In this document: piece by piece, positions 44,235 through 55,673 of the stretch
Position numbering within the stretch: position 1 is the stretch's first letter
How the letters are laid out: each line of letters starts with the position of its first letter
Assembly: GCA_052174495.1 (NCBI GenBank)
Contig: JBQMRR010000007.1
Coordinates: 242,753-306,752, forward strand
Length of the DNA: 64,000 bases
Direction of reading: 5' to 3'
Source of the DNA: Arsenophonus sp052174495
GTDB lineage: Bacteria; Pseudomonadota; Gammaproteobacteria; Enterobacterales; Enterobacteriaceae
Program-made: the position numbers and the translations under genes
The notes under the pieces: model-generated
Told to the model about the DNA's origin: nothing
What the model saw: the letters and a program-made list of their open reading frames with translations, nothing else
The model's database searches: none

Positions 44235-44355
44235 TTTTAAAAATAGATTTAACTTTTAACCAATCTTTCATAGAGTTGCGATGAAGCTTTGCTACTAAAT
44301 ATTGATTGAGGTAATTTCTGATTGTACAGGCAATCATATTAATACAGAGTAATTT
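44235..44355. repeat. Short repeat R5, copy 1
   Basis: About 110 bases resemble 48500-48610 in the same orientation: TTTAACTTTTAACCAATCTT versus TTTAACTTTTTAATAATCTT, CTACTAAATATTGATTG versus CTATTTAATACTTATTG, and TTCTGATTGTACA in both. On the minus strand this copy is open and reads MIACTIRNYLNQYLVAKLH, but I recognise no family. Possibly the end of another dead IS. Confidence 0.5.
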
Positions 44356-44479
44356 TAAGCTTTTGAATAAAATTAAAATGATGGCTTTATAGGCCATCTT
44401 CTATACGCTAATAGTTCGACTATATCATTAATTTAAGATGCATTGATGTGCTAAGTTGTTGTTCTATACGAATATAGTA

Positions 44480-45437
44480 GACACACTATAGTATGTGCGG
44501 TGTAAGTATCCATTGCTCTCTAATGATGTTTATGAGCTAAGCACTATTTATACTCTGCATATGTTAATTTTCCAGGGATTCAATAAGATGGCTCAGAATA
44601 AATCTCTTAGAAAGCGTAAACCGGCAAATCAGGAAGATAAGACGTAACTTCACGTATTATACTTTCTACTTATCCAAGGCGCTTTAATATTCCCTTTTTG
44701 GCATTAATAATGATAGACCAATTGAATTTTTTTATTTTTAGATATTCTAGAAAAGGCGATATAGGAATGTAGAGGTGTTCCCCCCGACTCAGTTGCTAAA
44801 TTTTTTCTCGACACGCAACTATTGTCCGACTTTAGTTACTATAATCTAGGTTTTTGAGTAATCCAAATTAAGTCAAGTCGATAATAATGGATGAAACTGC
44901 ATTGAATGAGGGGATGACTAAAAGTATCCTACCTTATGAATTCATTACCGACTAGGGAATTAGAGATAATTCCCATCTCCTTCGCTTCCTGAAATAAACG
45001 CAAAGATAATTAGACAGATAGATCTGATGAAGAACACAGACAGAATAATAATTTTTATTTCTCTGAAAAGATACTAAGAGAGTAATTTACCTAGATACAT
45101 ATTTCTTCGTCCAATTAAACTGTTTTTCACTATTAATGATAGTTGTAAAATAACTTTCCTAAAAAAATACGATAAAAAGTGTCAACTTATAGTCCCGTCT
45201 CTCTATTAAGAGAATCCTTATCTGTAACACTTGTCCTTGTGGGTGATTTTTCCTGCTCCACTCCTGTCCTTATCCTGAATCTTCCCACGCCTGCTTTCTA
45301 CTAAATATGTATGTTTAAAATTCTGAAGCTAATACGGCTTTAAAGCTATCGAAACTAATTAGCACAGCAGGTTCAAATTTTACTCGGTTGCAACTAGTAA
45401 TACATTACTTTTATTATTTCCCTCATCTAAACTCTTC
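44480..45437 (+). repeat. Unidentified two-copy repeat R3, copy 2
   Basis: Collinear with 15360-16260: AATGATGTTTATGAGCTAAG near 44522, ATGGCTCAGAATAAATCTCT near 44588 (MAQNKSLRKRK), TATGAATTCATTACCGA near 44935, and a TTTTTATTTCTCTGAAAAGA segment near 45050. Its 3' side, TTGCAACTAGTAATACATTA near 45388, aligns with 16235 of copy 1, after which the IS at 45438 cuts it off. The cleaner start here suggests a gene beginning at 44588. No frame stays open. Confidence 0.6.
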
Positions 45438-46833
45438 GAGTTATGCTTATTTTAGTGTATTGGGATTTTGGAATATTGACGTATATCTCCCCCTTCCGTT
45501 TGATTTCATGAGTAATTTTAATAAAAGAGAGATGATATGCTGTAAAAGTCTACCTTATAGATATTCGTAAAATCAGATATTACCTCTAATGCCTTGCATG
45601 AACTTATTTGTAATGGTGCCAAGGTAGTTGATAGCACTGTTATTGAATAGAGCCATCAACGGAATGCTGCAACAACATGCTAAACGCCGCCTTTAGATAA
45701 GGATTACATGCCGTCATTCATAAGGCTTATTTCCATAGTATATCACATATAAACTGCTATTAATGATATTGAGATTAAAGTTGTTACAATCCTGGATTAG
45801 GACGACAATAAAATATCCTTCAACAGCTCATTATTAGTGCCTTATCCGAATGGTATAAAAACGTTAAAGAATTACTGCCATGTATTCCTGTAATGACATA
45901 TTTACTAGTAATTTTCATGAAGCTCTGTGGCGATTTTTTTTATGAAAATACATGGTCTCTCTACCAGCATAATAAGCAAATTGAAACACTGATGACTTAA
46001 AGAGCATAGGTAATGGTACCTGTATTATTTAAATGGATATATGCTACATTTATTTCTGAATAAATGGCATATAATCGTCCTATCAGGCAAGCTAGTCCCA
46101 CCTTTGTCTGCTATTCATTATCGGCGTCACTGTGTGCATAGAAGTAAGTAGATAGTTGTACTCAAAGATGATTATCAAAAGTTAGAAGCGAACTTAGCCT
46201 AACCTCTGAATGGCCTGTAAGTAGGTGACTTAATTGTATTTACTAGGACTTGATATGGGGCGGGTGCTGATTTTTTAGAATGCAATAGTAAATATATTTC
46301 CAGACACGTAGTATTAATATTGTTAGATATACAAAACAACATTTGTTACTAAATTACTTCACAAAGGGATGTAACCGAAAGTTAAAACTTGAGCTGTAAG
46401 AGATTTAACTACTAGAGGGACCCTGATATCTCTAATAAAATCCTTGATATTTTATTTGGAAAATTTTTAGCGAGCATACTGCAGCGATGAAAGAAGCTGG
46501 AGAAAGATCGAAAAGAATGGCTGGGGGATTCCTATAGCTTCCTGTCAGCACACTGGTAGTTGTCAATAAAAATAAGTAATCCAATTGAAATTGGCTTTAT
46601 AATGGTGAATTTATAAAGCTGATATCGAAGCAGCACTGTGGCTCAAGAAAAACAACCCTTTCATGATATTTAAGCTGTTTAAACTGTTCAAAAAATGGAA
46701 CACATTAAAGGAATTTAACCATGCTATTACCCTGTTGATAAATAAGATCTAATTCTAAAAATAGAAAGCAGATTCACCAAGTATCAGAGTAGAATCTAGG
46801 CTGATCGTTATGTACTAGAATTGCTAATAACTC
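45438..46833 (+). mobile_element. Degenerate IS256-family element, copy 13 (full length)
   Basis: Both ends are well preserved: GAGTTATGCTTATTTTAGTG and AATTGCTAATAACTC. The right terminus, reversed, reads GAGTTATTAGC, showing the imperfect terminal inverted repeat. The interior has the usual segments (KSTL..SDITSNALHELI, DFHEAL-like, FYSFLSAHW.L.IKISNPIE). It interrupts R3 copy 2. No intact frame. Confidence 0.88.
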
Positions 46834-47566
46834 TATAGATAAGCAGACTCGTGCCTTTTAAACGTTTTATATTTTTAGTCATAGGTTTCCCTACCTCATT
46901 TCACGCAAATTTCTCCTCCGTACGTACATAAATAGAGATCTCTGATAGAAATCAAGATACTAGAAGGTTCAAGAATTCATGCAGGACTGGAAAGAAAAAT
47001 CATAGAGAGATAGAAAATATTTTCAGGAAATTACTACGGGCTTCCACTGATGAGCGGTTAATAATGTGATCGACAAACGATTGGAATATGGCTTTTAATC
47101 ATCAATATCATCTCGTTTTACCCCCTTAAACGGTAAGTTTGAAGTATTTCGTAATCCTTAGCTAAAGTAGATGCTGCTCTTGCTTACCTGAATAGTAAGA
47201 TTATTTTTAGGTGTTGTACTTGTTTAACGATCGATCCTTTATCATCAAACATTTTTGTTTCAATTATTTCTCTTAGTAGCCATATTGCCATGAATATGTC
47301 TGTGGAACGAGGTCTATATAATATCCTGAACTAAATAATTACTCTTTAAAAAAGTAGATCCATTAACATCAAAGCGCCCTTATTAAGACCAAAATTAAAC
47401 TTAGTAGCCTCTCGCGCACTACTGATAAACGTTCAAAATAGTGTTTGTCTTGTTCTCTTAATTGAAAGATAAATTAAAACACATCAAGTCAATATAACAA
47501 TCCTAGCCAACAGAGCAATCTTTATACCATTCTGGTAACTTAAATCTTTACTTTTATCAACTGCTC
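46834..47566. other. Decayed region downstream of tsaB
   Basis: No recognisable gene. The minus strand near 47200-47470 has weak coding character, with open pieces in neighbouring frames such as REQDKHYFERLSVVRERLL and FDDKGSIVKQVQHLK. I cannot assign a family. In E. coli the neighbours would be yeaY and fadD; neither is recognised. Confidence 0.35.
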
Positions 47567-47589
47567 TTTAAACAGCATAACAGTTTAAA
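47567..47589 (-). terminator. Weak hairpin after tsaB
   Basis: TTTAAAC and GTTTAAA form a 7-bp AT-rich stem with a 9-base loop, starting 7 bases beyond the tsaB stop on the minus strand. Position suits a terminator, but the stem is weak and the U-tract is missing. Confidence 0.35.
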
Positions 47590-47596
47590 ACAAGCA

Positions 47597-48292
47597 TTAT
47601 CGACCGGATATTTTTTTCCAACTAACTTCATTACGTAAATAAACTGGCTTGACTTCTTCAACATTAATTGTTTTACCTTTTTGCCACTCTTGCAGAGCTA
47701 CAGACAACATATCTTGCGCATCAGGTAAATAAATGCTACTTTCTAGTAAACTTAAGTTTGTCATTTTTAATATAGGGTAGGCTGACCAACCTGTCCCGGC
47801 AATAACCCATTGCCCGCTTAAGCTATTTATTCTGGCTAAAAACTGCTCTGGCTTGAGCACTGATTCAGTCTCTTCACCTTTCCAAAAACCATCTTCTTTA
47901 AGTTCATAACAAGCAGAATAAATTTCACCCATTCTTGCATCTATCGCTACCAATACTTTTTCTATACCTGATTGGCGATAAGCACCTTGCGCCATAGTTA
48001 ATAGAGAAGAGATGCCTATCAGTAGTAAATTAGCGCCAAACGCTAATCCCTGAGCAATACTGGCGGCAATACGTACGCCGGTAAAACTACCTGGCCCACG
48101 CCCAAAAGCTAAAACATCGATATGTTTTAAATCCAAATGTGCATCAATAAGACACTGTTTTATCATTGGTAATATTTTTTTGGTGTGCTCCCGTGGAGTA
48201 ATGGAAAATTGAGTAAAAATTTTTCCATCTCGCCATAGGGCGACAGAACAGGCTTCAGTAGCAGTATCAATCGCTAATATATGGATTGCCAT
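47597..48292 (-). CDS. tsaB: tRNA t6A synthesis protein TsaB (YeaZ)
   Basis: Partner and activator of TsaD in the TsaBDE complex that makes threonylcarbamoyladenosine at position 37 of ANN-decoding tRNAs, an essential modification in E. coli. The 231-residue product equals the E. coli length. The N-terminus ILAIDTATEACSVALW is the ASKHA-fold nucleotide-binding strand. FGRGPGSFTGVRIAASIAQGLAFG is the signature block, and LLTMAQGAY and VEEVKPVYLRNEVSWKK close the protein as in the family. An AGGAT ribosome site precedes the ATG. It stands alone between decayed regions. Confidence 0.96.
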   Translation of the reverse strand: MAIHILAIDTATEACSVALWRDGKIFTQFSITPREHTKKILPMIKQCLIDAHLDLKHIDVLAFGRGPGSFTGVRIAASIAQGLAFGANLLLIGISSLLTMAQGAYRQSGIEKVLVAIDARMGEIYSACYELKEDGFWKGEETESVLKPEQFLARINSLSGQWVIAGTGWSAYPILKMTNLSLLESSIYLPDAQDMLSVALQEWQKGKTINVEEVKPVYLRNEVSWKKISGR

Positions 48293-48499
48293 ATTTAGAT
48301 CCTAGTTATTTTAACTAAATAGTTACTATATTAACATATCTTTTGAAGAAGATGGTATTATCAAGAAAAAACTTATACCTATTAAAGCTATTAATTTAAT
48401 TAAATGATAAATTTTTTCTAAAAGTCAAATAATTGTTTAAAAATTTGCCGTAAGGTCATGATACTAATTGTTTGTCATATCCTGTAATATAGTTTAGTA

Positions 48500-48610
48500 T
48501 TTTAAGTACTTCATGTTTAACTTTTTAATAATCTTTCATAATATTACAAATGGATTTTTACTATTTAATACTTATTGGGTAAGTTCTGATTGTACAACTA
48601 AACATATTAA
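48500..48610. repeat. Short repeat R5, copy 2
   Basis: Second copy of the 110-base repeat at 44235-44355; here no frame is open. It directly precedes the IS at 48620, as copy 1 lies shortly before R3. The rest of the stretch upstream of tsaB (48293-48499) shows nothing recognisable. Confidence 0.5.
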
Positions 48611-48619
48611 TGTAAATTG

Positions 48620-50029
48620 AGAACAATGCTCATTTTTTGTATGAGTTTAGGAAATGTTAGCCTATATCCTGTACTGATAGATTTCGTTAATGATTTCAAT
48701 AACAAAAAGCTAATATGTCATGAAAGTCTATCCTACAAGAATCTACAAAACCAGATATTACTTTAATCACTTTGCATAAACTTATTCGTAATGCTGACAG
48801 TCAGTTGATAGGAATCGTTGTTAAGAGGGAGCTCGAAGTCATGATGCATAGAGATGCAGAATGCCGTTTTGTCTACGAATTATTATCTGTCCTTCGTAAC
48901 AGTTATTTGCTATTAATGAAGAAAATAAAATGCTATTAGCGATGTTGAGATTAAAATGCCATTAAAATGCCTAAGATTAAGTAGGATCGTAACGGCAATG
49001 GAATATGTTTCTAACAAGCTCATTGCACTACCTTATTTGAAACATGTAAGGCAGCGAAGAGTTGTTACTATTTGCCTATATATGCGAGGCAAATCCACCG
49101 GTGATTTTATGAAGCTTTGAAGCAGTTCTCTGTAAAAGGCACATGGTCTCTCTGCAGAAAACCAAATTAGTAGTAAACTAAAATATCGATTTACTTGAAG
49201 AGAAATACTAATGGTGTCTACATGATTTAAGCAGTATGGGCTAAATTTATTTCTTGGTTGATAACATATACTGTTTTATCAGGTAAGCTGATCGCCTTCG
49301 CTTTCTTATCAAATCGGCATTACTACGTGCATGGACGTAAGAAGACAATTGTGATTAATGATGCTTATCGAAAGTTAGAAATAACTGAGCTAAACTTTTC
49401 AATACTCTACAAATATGTGACTTATCTATCAATCTTGCTATTGGACTATTGGATTGCTTGGGTATTCTTGGTTTTGAATACAATAGGAAAATATTCTAGG
49501 AGATGTAGCACCAACACTTGCTGGGTATGCAAAATAGCTAATATACTACCTTTACTCTTCAAAAGAAGAGTACTAAAAGTTAAAGTTGTGAGTTTGATTA
49601 GGAGATCTGAGTAGTAAAGAGTCACGATGCCGCTAATAAAACTTCCCTTGATATTTTATTGGCAATGTTTTCAGAGTATCCTGCAGAGATGAAGAAGTTA
49701 GAAAAGATTGTGAAGTATAGCTGGCATTCTACGACTTTCCATTAGTGTATTGAATGTTAATAAAAACGACGAATACGATTAAATCGCTTTTTCAACAGTG
49801 AACCTATTGCAAGCCGAAGCGCGAAGCACTAAAAAATAAACTTTTTAATCCTATTTAAGTTATTTTGGTCTGCTCAAAAAATCTGAACCAGCTTAAGGGA
49901 TTTGATCTGCTATGATCCCTCTGGGATCCCTCTGGAGGTAAACAACTTCCAATTTAAGGATAGAAAATAGATTTATGAAGCGTCAGAGTGGAAATTCTGA
50001 TCGTTATACATCATATTTGCTAATAATTC
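48620..50029 (+). mobile_element. Degenerate IS256-family element, copy 14 (near full length)
   Basis: From GAGAACAATGCTCATTTTTT to ATTTGCTAATAATTC. Collinear with the family. It contains a local tandem duplication of TGATCCCTCTGGGATCCCTC near 49910 in the tail. A 118-codon open stretch at 49258-49614 lies inside it and is a chance-open part of the broken transposase, not a separate gene. Confidence 0.86.
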
Positions 50030-50113
50030 AGGAATATTTAGGATAAAACCATGCATCACCAAGTGAAAATATTATCAATATAATGCGGTATTTTATTAAA
50101 TTAGCAAAAATAC

Positions 50114-50740
50114 TCATTTATTTTTTGGTATCTCTTCGATGACTTCTAATTTAATCCCTTCTTCAGATTGAAGCTCAGGTCGTTCAGACTGACCAATGAA
50201 TATGCCTCCACGCTTAATTGACATATAACTGACACGACTTATCCCTCGTAATTCACCATTCTCTAGGATATCTAGGTTATTTCCTAAGCAAGCACCATCA
50301 ACCAAACCATCAATAATTATATCTGGTGCTTGAACTTCACCTTCAACTTTTCCACTCTGCATGATGTGAATCGTTCCTTCAGTTACTGTAATATTACCTT
50401 TAATATGCCCCCAGACATGAATATCACCTAAAATAGTAATATTACCTTTGAAAAAACTTTCTTCTGAAATAGTTGTTACCTCTTTTTGTTTAGTATTATT
50501 TTTTTTATCACCTTTCATTATAAATATATTTGTATTTGAAACATCTAACTTTTTATTTTTAAACATCAAGATGAACCTCTCTTTTATAAAGATAAATAGC
50601 AGAATAAGAATGAATGAAAAAACTAAAACAAAAAATGATATCTTTGCAATTACGTTTGTTATATACAGCACCACTACTAGAACCCATAGGAACCAGATAA
50701 AATAAAGACAGCAATTTTCTCTATTGCTAAATGTTTTCAT
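50114..50740 (-). CDS. ccmA: Membrane-anchored bactofilin (CcmA type)
   Basis: Bactofilins polymerise into beta-helical cytoskeletal filaments that shape cells or position proteins. In Proteus mirabilis the membrane form CcmA affects curved cell morphology. The 208-residue product has two adjacent hydrophobic helices at about 11-30 and 33-52, a polar linker, and then a bactofilin domain from about 94 to 195. The repeating beta-helix pattern is SFFKGNITILGDIHVWGHIKG, then GKVEGEVQAPDIIIDG and GELRGISRVSYMSIKRGG. The two-helix N-terminus is the Proteus-type arrangement. Gene symbol is by similarity of architecture. The frame is intact beside IS and decayed DNA, so it is likely functional. The start codon is the best in-frame ATG, although its ribosome site is weak. 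Confidence 0.85.
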   Translation of the reverse strand: MKTFSNRENCCLYFIWFLWVLVVVLYITNVIAKISFFVLVFSFILILLFIFIKERFILMFKNKKLDVSNTNIFIMKGDKKNNTKQKEVTTISEESFFKGNITILGDIHVWGHIKGNITVTEGTIHIMQSGKVEGEVQAPDIIIDGLVDGACLGNNLDILENGELRGISRVSYMSIKRGGIFIGQSERPELQSEEGIKLEVIEEIPKNK

Positions 50741-52377
50741 TCTTATTCTAATAAACTCATCATGGTACCTTAACCAGAAATTATGAAACTGAACTACTAG
50801 TATAGATTATCAACTAGTTCTTGTATTGATATAGTAATCAAGATGATAGAAAGACGATTTATATTGAATTAATAGCGGACCAAGACGTTATTAAAACTAA
50901 TGTAAATAGAGTAGAAATCTTCATTTTCTATTAGGAAATATATAATTCTTATGCTTTATTTAGCTTGAAATACAATTATGGTGCTCACTATAAGATGGCA
51001 TAGTGCAATGGAATTCAAGTTTTCTGCAAAGATTTATTACGTTTCGCTAGCTTTAATAAAATTAGCTAAAAATTAATTAATCAGCCCTGTGTTTAACAAA
51101 ACAAGTTAAAATAACACTAACTTAAGTATCAATGTTTTACTCCTCTTTAAGTCAAGCAATATGGCTAATGATAAACAAGATGAAAGCTGCTATCGTATAT
51201 TAATGTCACATTGTTCTGTTAGCTGTTGCAGGTATTTCGAGGATTATTCAGTGCTGGTAAGACATTTATTACTGACTTCATTAATAATCCTATTGCTTAC
51301 CATGCTATCTTGCCAGCTAAAGTAGCGATTGATGAAATTAATTATCTGTAACAATGTATTGGTTGCGATAAATACCTGTAAGTTTCTCTCCTATGGACTG
51401 ATCTCAATTAATCATAATCTGCCTGAGATTAATGTCAATTTTTACTACTGCATGAGATACGACTATTTAGTATGTACTATAGTTTATTTTACCGGCGAAT
51501 TTAATCTAAAAATAAAGGCAATACCGTTATTTAGCCGGAAATCTTTCAATCTTACTTTTGTGCGCCATGATAAAAGTTGTCGTTTATGTATCCATTATTG
51601 CCAGAATGAGCCCCCTTATTTTCAGTGGAAAATTGAATCACTTAATGAAATAAAATATGATGCTACTGTGGTCAATATCAAATTGCATCTACAGATGGAT
51701 TACTAATTTTAAAATTCAGTCTACCATAATTGAGCTAATTTAACTTCACAACACTTAAACTAAAATCATAGACAGTAATATAGCTAACCTTATAGTAAGA
51801 TAAAGTATATTGGATATTAAACAGATAACCAGCAGTGACTTTGTTCAATTAATTATAATTTAGAAAAATTTGGGTACGGAAAAGGAAAGAAGGGTCCGTA
51901 GCACTCGTTACTCACGATTTTTTACTAAAAAATATAGATACATTATTTAGGTACTGAATTTTAAATAATTATTTACACAATATTGATATTTGCATGTCAG
52001 TAAAGTTACTATAACAGTATTATCAGTTTTATGGCGATTAAAAAATCGGATAAAATGTTATTTATCTCACCTATTTTAGGTGTTAATTGATTAGTAAGTA
52101 TTGATGCAATATGCGCGACTAACTTCGTCTTATAAGATCGATGTTAAAAATGTAACTCATTAAACTTGAGCGGGTGCAGTTACGCTGTTTTGAAGATATT
52201 CAGAGCTCAGGTACTATTTTATACTCTGCATATGATAGCGCGATAAATCATTTGATACGCTCAAAAGCACACAAAGATAAGTTATTTAATATTAATTGCT
52301 TATATCTAACTAACTATTTTACTTCTTCTAAAAACATGATGAACTTAGTTTCAAATTGCTAGCTTAGAAGATAAGGT
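50741..52377. other. Decayed region upstream of the bactofilin gene
   Basis: Mostly unrecognisable. Plus-strand pieces at about 51160-51720 look like one gene broken by frameshifts: MANDKQDESCYRI at 51160, then FSAGKTFITDFINNPIAYHA near 51245, which resembles a P-loop but is too short to trust, then the long open piece described separately. A 62-codon open stretch at 52174-52362 has no known motif. Confidence 0.35.
51329..51706 (+). CDS. Hypothetical protein, probably a gene fragment
   Basis: Open for 125 codons. The second half has ordinary protein composition (FNLTFVRHDKSCRLCIHYC, PPYFQWKIESLNEIKYDA) and ends at a stop before AT-rich DNA. There is no clear ribosome site before the ATG, and coding-like sequence seems to continue upstream in other frames from about 51160. 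I therefore regard it as the longest surviving piece of a broken gene. The Cys-rich CRLCIHYC segment is the only notable motif, and I cannot assign it to a family. Confidence 0.3.
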   Translation: MMKLIICNNVLVAINTCKFLSYGLISINHNLPEINVNFYYCMRYDYLVCTIVYFTGEFNLKIKAIPLFSRKSFNLTFVRHDKSCRLCIHYCQNEPPYFQWKIESLNEIKYDATVVNIKLHLQMDY

Positions 52378-53717
52378 GAGTTATGCTTATTTCTAGTGTA
52401 TAAAGTTTCGAGAGATGTTGGTGTATCCTGCTGATTAATTTCATGAATAATGACATCAACAGAGAGATGATATGCCATAAAAATCTACCCTACAGGGAGG
52501 TATCTACAAAATTAGATGTTACCTGTTATCCCTTTCATTAATGAATCCGTAATGGGATTCCAGTCAGCTAATTATAGGAACCGCTGTTAAGGCTAAGATT
52601 GAACTATGTTGCAATAAAATGCTTAACGCTACTTTGTCGACATATGTCATCCGTTTTCCATAACGGTTATTTGCTACAGCAAATAATACAGACTGATATT
52701 GACATATTGAGATTAAAGTAGCTAAAGTAAAAGATTCTTCAAGAAACAAGAGAATATCATTCTAAAGCTTTTTGATACACCTTATCTTAAGCATAAAAAG
52801 TGGTAAAGAGTTCCTATCTTGGTTGAATATCCGTGAGCATATCTATCGATAATTTCAAGAATCCCTGAGTCAATTCTCGGTGAAAAGTACATAATATCTT
52901 GTCAAGTATTATCAGCAGACTGATACAGTAATGCCTTGAAGAGCCCAGGAAATAGTAGATTCGTGATTTACATGATACGTCTAACGTTTATTTTTGTGCC
53001 GATGATAGCAGATGCTATCTATTAGGAAGTTGATCGCCTTTACCTGCTGTTTTATTCATCGATATCACTGAATAAAGATGTAAGGGGACCTATTTTAAGT
53101 AAAATATGGTTATCAGAAGTCAAAAGCGAATTGGACCAAACTCTTCGATGCACTGCGAGTGTCTAGCTTAATTGTATCTCCCAGGCTTGCTAGAAAAGCC
53201 TGCTCTGTTAGTTTTGGAAATACGCTAGCTGCAAAGGATATTCCCGAATACGCAGCGTTAACGCTATTAGCTACAGAAAATATTCTAATATTAGCTTCAC
53301 TTCCCTAAAGAAATGTACCGAAAGTTAAGGTAAGCTGCTGCAGATCTGGCTAGTAGAGAGCCGCAATATCGCTAAGAAAGTCCTTGATATTTTGTTGGCA
53401 AGATTTTGAGTAGTATTCTGCAGCGATGAGGAAGCTTAAAAAGAGCCAGAAGAACTATTAGTATTCTACGGCTTCCCATCAGCGCACTGGCATCAACATC
53501 AATAAGAAGGATAAATTCGGATTGAATCAGCTTTTATAATAGTGAGGCTATGAAGCCGATACTTTAAGCACTGTAGTTAGAAAACAATCCTTTAATGCTA
53601 TTTAAGCTACTGATCTTTGGTGGTAAACAACGTTAAATTTAAGTATAGAGAATAGATTTTCTTAAGCATCAAAGTAGAATATAGCCTGACGCTATATAAC
53701 AGATTTGTTGATAACTA
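52378..53717 (+). mobile_element. Degenerate IS256-family element, copy 15 (near full length)
   Basis: From GAGTTATGCTTATTTCTAGT to TTGTTGATAACTA. The 3' part is well kept: FYGFPSAHWHQH.QEG.IR.ES reading near 53470-53530, close to the consensus YDFPSAHWHQ, and the SKHC/SRKQSF zone. A small internal loss is seen after 53600. No intact frame. Confidence 0.87.
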
Positions 53718-54326
53718 GTTTCTGCATGCTAATAAGTCAGGTCATAATAGGTCAATTTTTAATAATTTTATCTGTGAAATAAAACTCTGATTAGGTTTTC
53801 TAGGTATTCTAAGATCTGGCGCTGATTGTGGTCGTAATACAAGTTGGGGATACGTTTTGAATCCTAGTAATGGTGCAAAAATGCTCGCTAGTACAAGGAA
53901 TCGTGAGTATTATAGAGATTAACTGCTTGTAGATCTATAATGAGATACCTAAAAACTCAGAATTACGAGTGATCAGTTATTCCGTTGAAAACTATTATAT
54001 TAGTTTATACTCAGGTGCAATGAGTATAATCCTTTGCTAGATAAACACTGCGGACGTTGGGCATATATTATATTAGGCCAGTAATTTTTTAATATATCGC
54101 CAGTCACATTACTGATAATTTTATGAGCTTTATGATAAATGGTATACAGACAGAATAGTGCGCAATTCTATTCTTACTCGAGGCAATAAGTGAATAGAAA
54201 TACTGATTGGTCAAATAGCACGTTCAACCGTTTATCGCTTCCAGTAGAGTTCCAGTATATCTGCTTCTTGGATAAGCATGCAGATAACCGCTATCAACAT
54301 AAAATTATTAAAATGCAATTTTATTC
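53718..54326. other. Decayed spacer between IS copies 15 and 16
   Basis: Weak plus-strand coding character (GFLGILRSGADCGRNTSWGY near 53790, then CGRWAYIILGQ near 54050) without an assignable family. No intact gene. Confidence 0.35.
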
Positions 54327-55673
54327 AGGTTATTAGTAAATCTTAGTGTAAACTAGCAGGTTATGCTCAGCTCTAATCCTTTATGAATCTGCTCTCTATT
54401 TCTTAATAGAGAAATAGAGAAGAGAGGCATTATTTATATTAAGGGAATCAGAATGTCAAAATTCCCTTAATCGTTTCAGCTTTCCTGAGAAGACTATAGA
54501 AGTTTAAATACCATAAAGGATTATTTTTAAGCACAGTTCTTTGTATACTTCTGCCGAAAAGCAGATTCAATCGAATTTATCGTTTTGAGGCCAAGTGCGC
54601 TGCTGAGAAGCATAGAATAATACCTATTTTCTTGATCTTTCTTCAGCTTCTTCATTGTTTCAGGATACTTTTCTGAAAACCTTACCAACAAAAACATCAA
54701 AGACTTTATCAGCAAAATCGCGACTTTCTGCTAGCCAGACCTCTCTGAGGTAACTGATTTAACTTTCGGTTACATGCTATTGGGGAGTAAAACTAGTATA
54801 GGGGTATTTTGTGTACTAAACAGTGTTTGTTTTTAGTTTTTAAGAATATTTGCATTGCATTTGAAAATTAAGAACACACCAACTTACCTAACAAGCCTGC
54901 AAGATACAGTTAAGCCGTACGCTCGTAGGCCATCGATAAATTCAACTCAAGTTCACTTCTGACTTAGCCATCTTTGACTGCAATAAGCTCCTTATATTCA
55001 TGCCCAGTGCGCCGATATGATAAAAAGCAAAGGTAATTATCTTACCTAGCAGAATGATATAAGATTTCAGATAAGAAATAAACGTAATGCGTATCGCTTA
55101 ATTACGAATTCACCAATGTCTGTGTTCTTCAAAGCATTGCTATTTTAGTTTCCTGATGGTACTTAGAAAAGAGATCAGATACTCTTCATAAAGAAACCCT
55201 TTATGGCTTAGTGAAAATCACCAGTAAATTGCCTTTACAGGTACAGACATGATAGAACTCTTTCCTGCTTTTGCACGGTTTAAAGTAAGAAAGCAGGAGG
55301 CTATCTAAGTATATTCCGTTTCTCCAATCCTTAATCTTAAGGACTTTTATCTACATCCTCAATAGGAGTTTATAGTTCACTCTAGTAAATAACTGTTACG
55401 AACGATGGCATAGCCACCCATTAATAAGGAAGCATTCAGTCTGTTATTGCAGAATGCTTTCGAGCTTAGTCTCAACAGTAGTCTCTACTAACTAATTATT
55501 AACATTACGGATGAGTTTATATAAGGGATTGCAGGTAATCTCTGGTTTCTCAGATATATATGGTAGACTTTTCATGGTACATCATTTTTATATTATTGAA
55601 ATCATTAATAAAATCAATTAGCAGAATAGGCTTTTATCTTTTAACCTCATGTAACAGAAATAAGCATAACTTA
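54327..55673 (-). mobile_element. Degenerate IS256-family element, copy 16 (near full length, minus)
   Basis: 3' terminus GGTTATTAGTAAATCTTAGT at 54327 and 5' terminus GCATAACTT near 55672. A 62-codon open part of the transposase (54527-54715) reads FLLVRFSEKYPETMKKLKKDQENRYYS, then TINSIESAFRQKYTK, matching the IS256-family block around the conserved TNPIES motif. Near its 3' end it carries a local palindrome (54393-54420) not seen in the other copies. Confidence 0.88.

Noticed and set aside
49258..49614. 118-codon open stretch as a gene
   Set aside because: It falls entirely within IS256-type copy 14, collinear with the broken transposase region of other copies.
54527..54715. 62-codon minus-strand open stretch as a separate small gene
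   Set aside because: It is the NPIES-region fragment of the transposase of IS copy 16.
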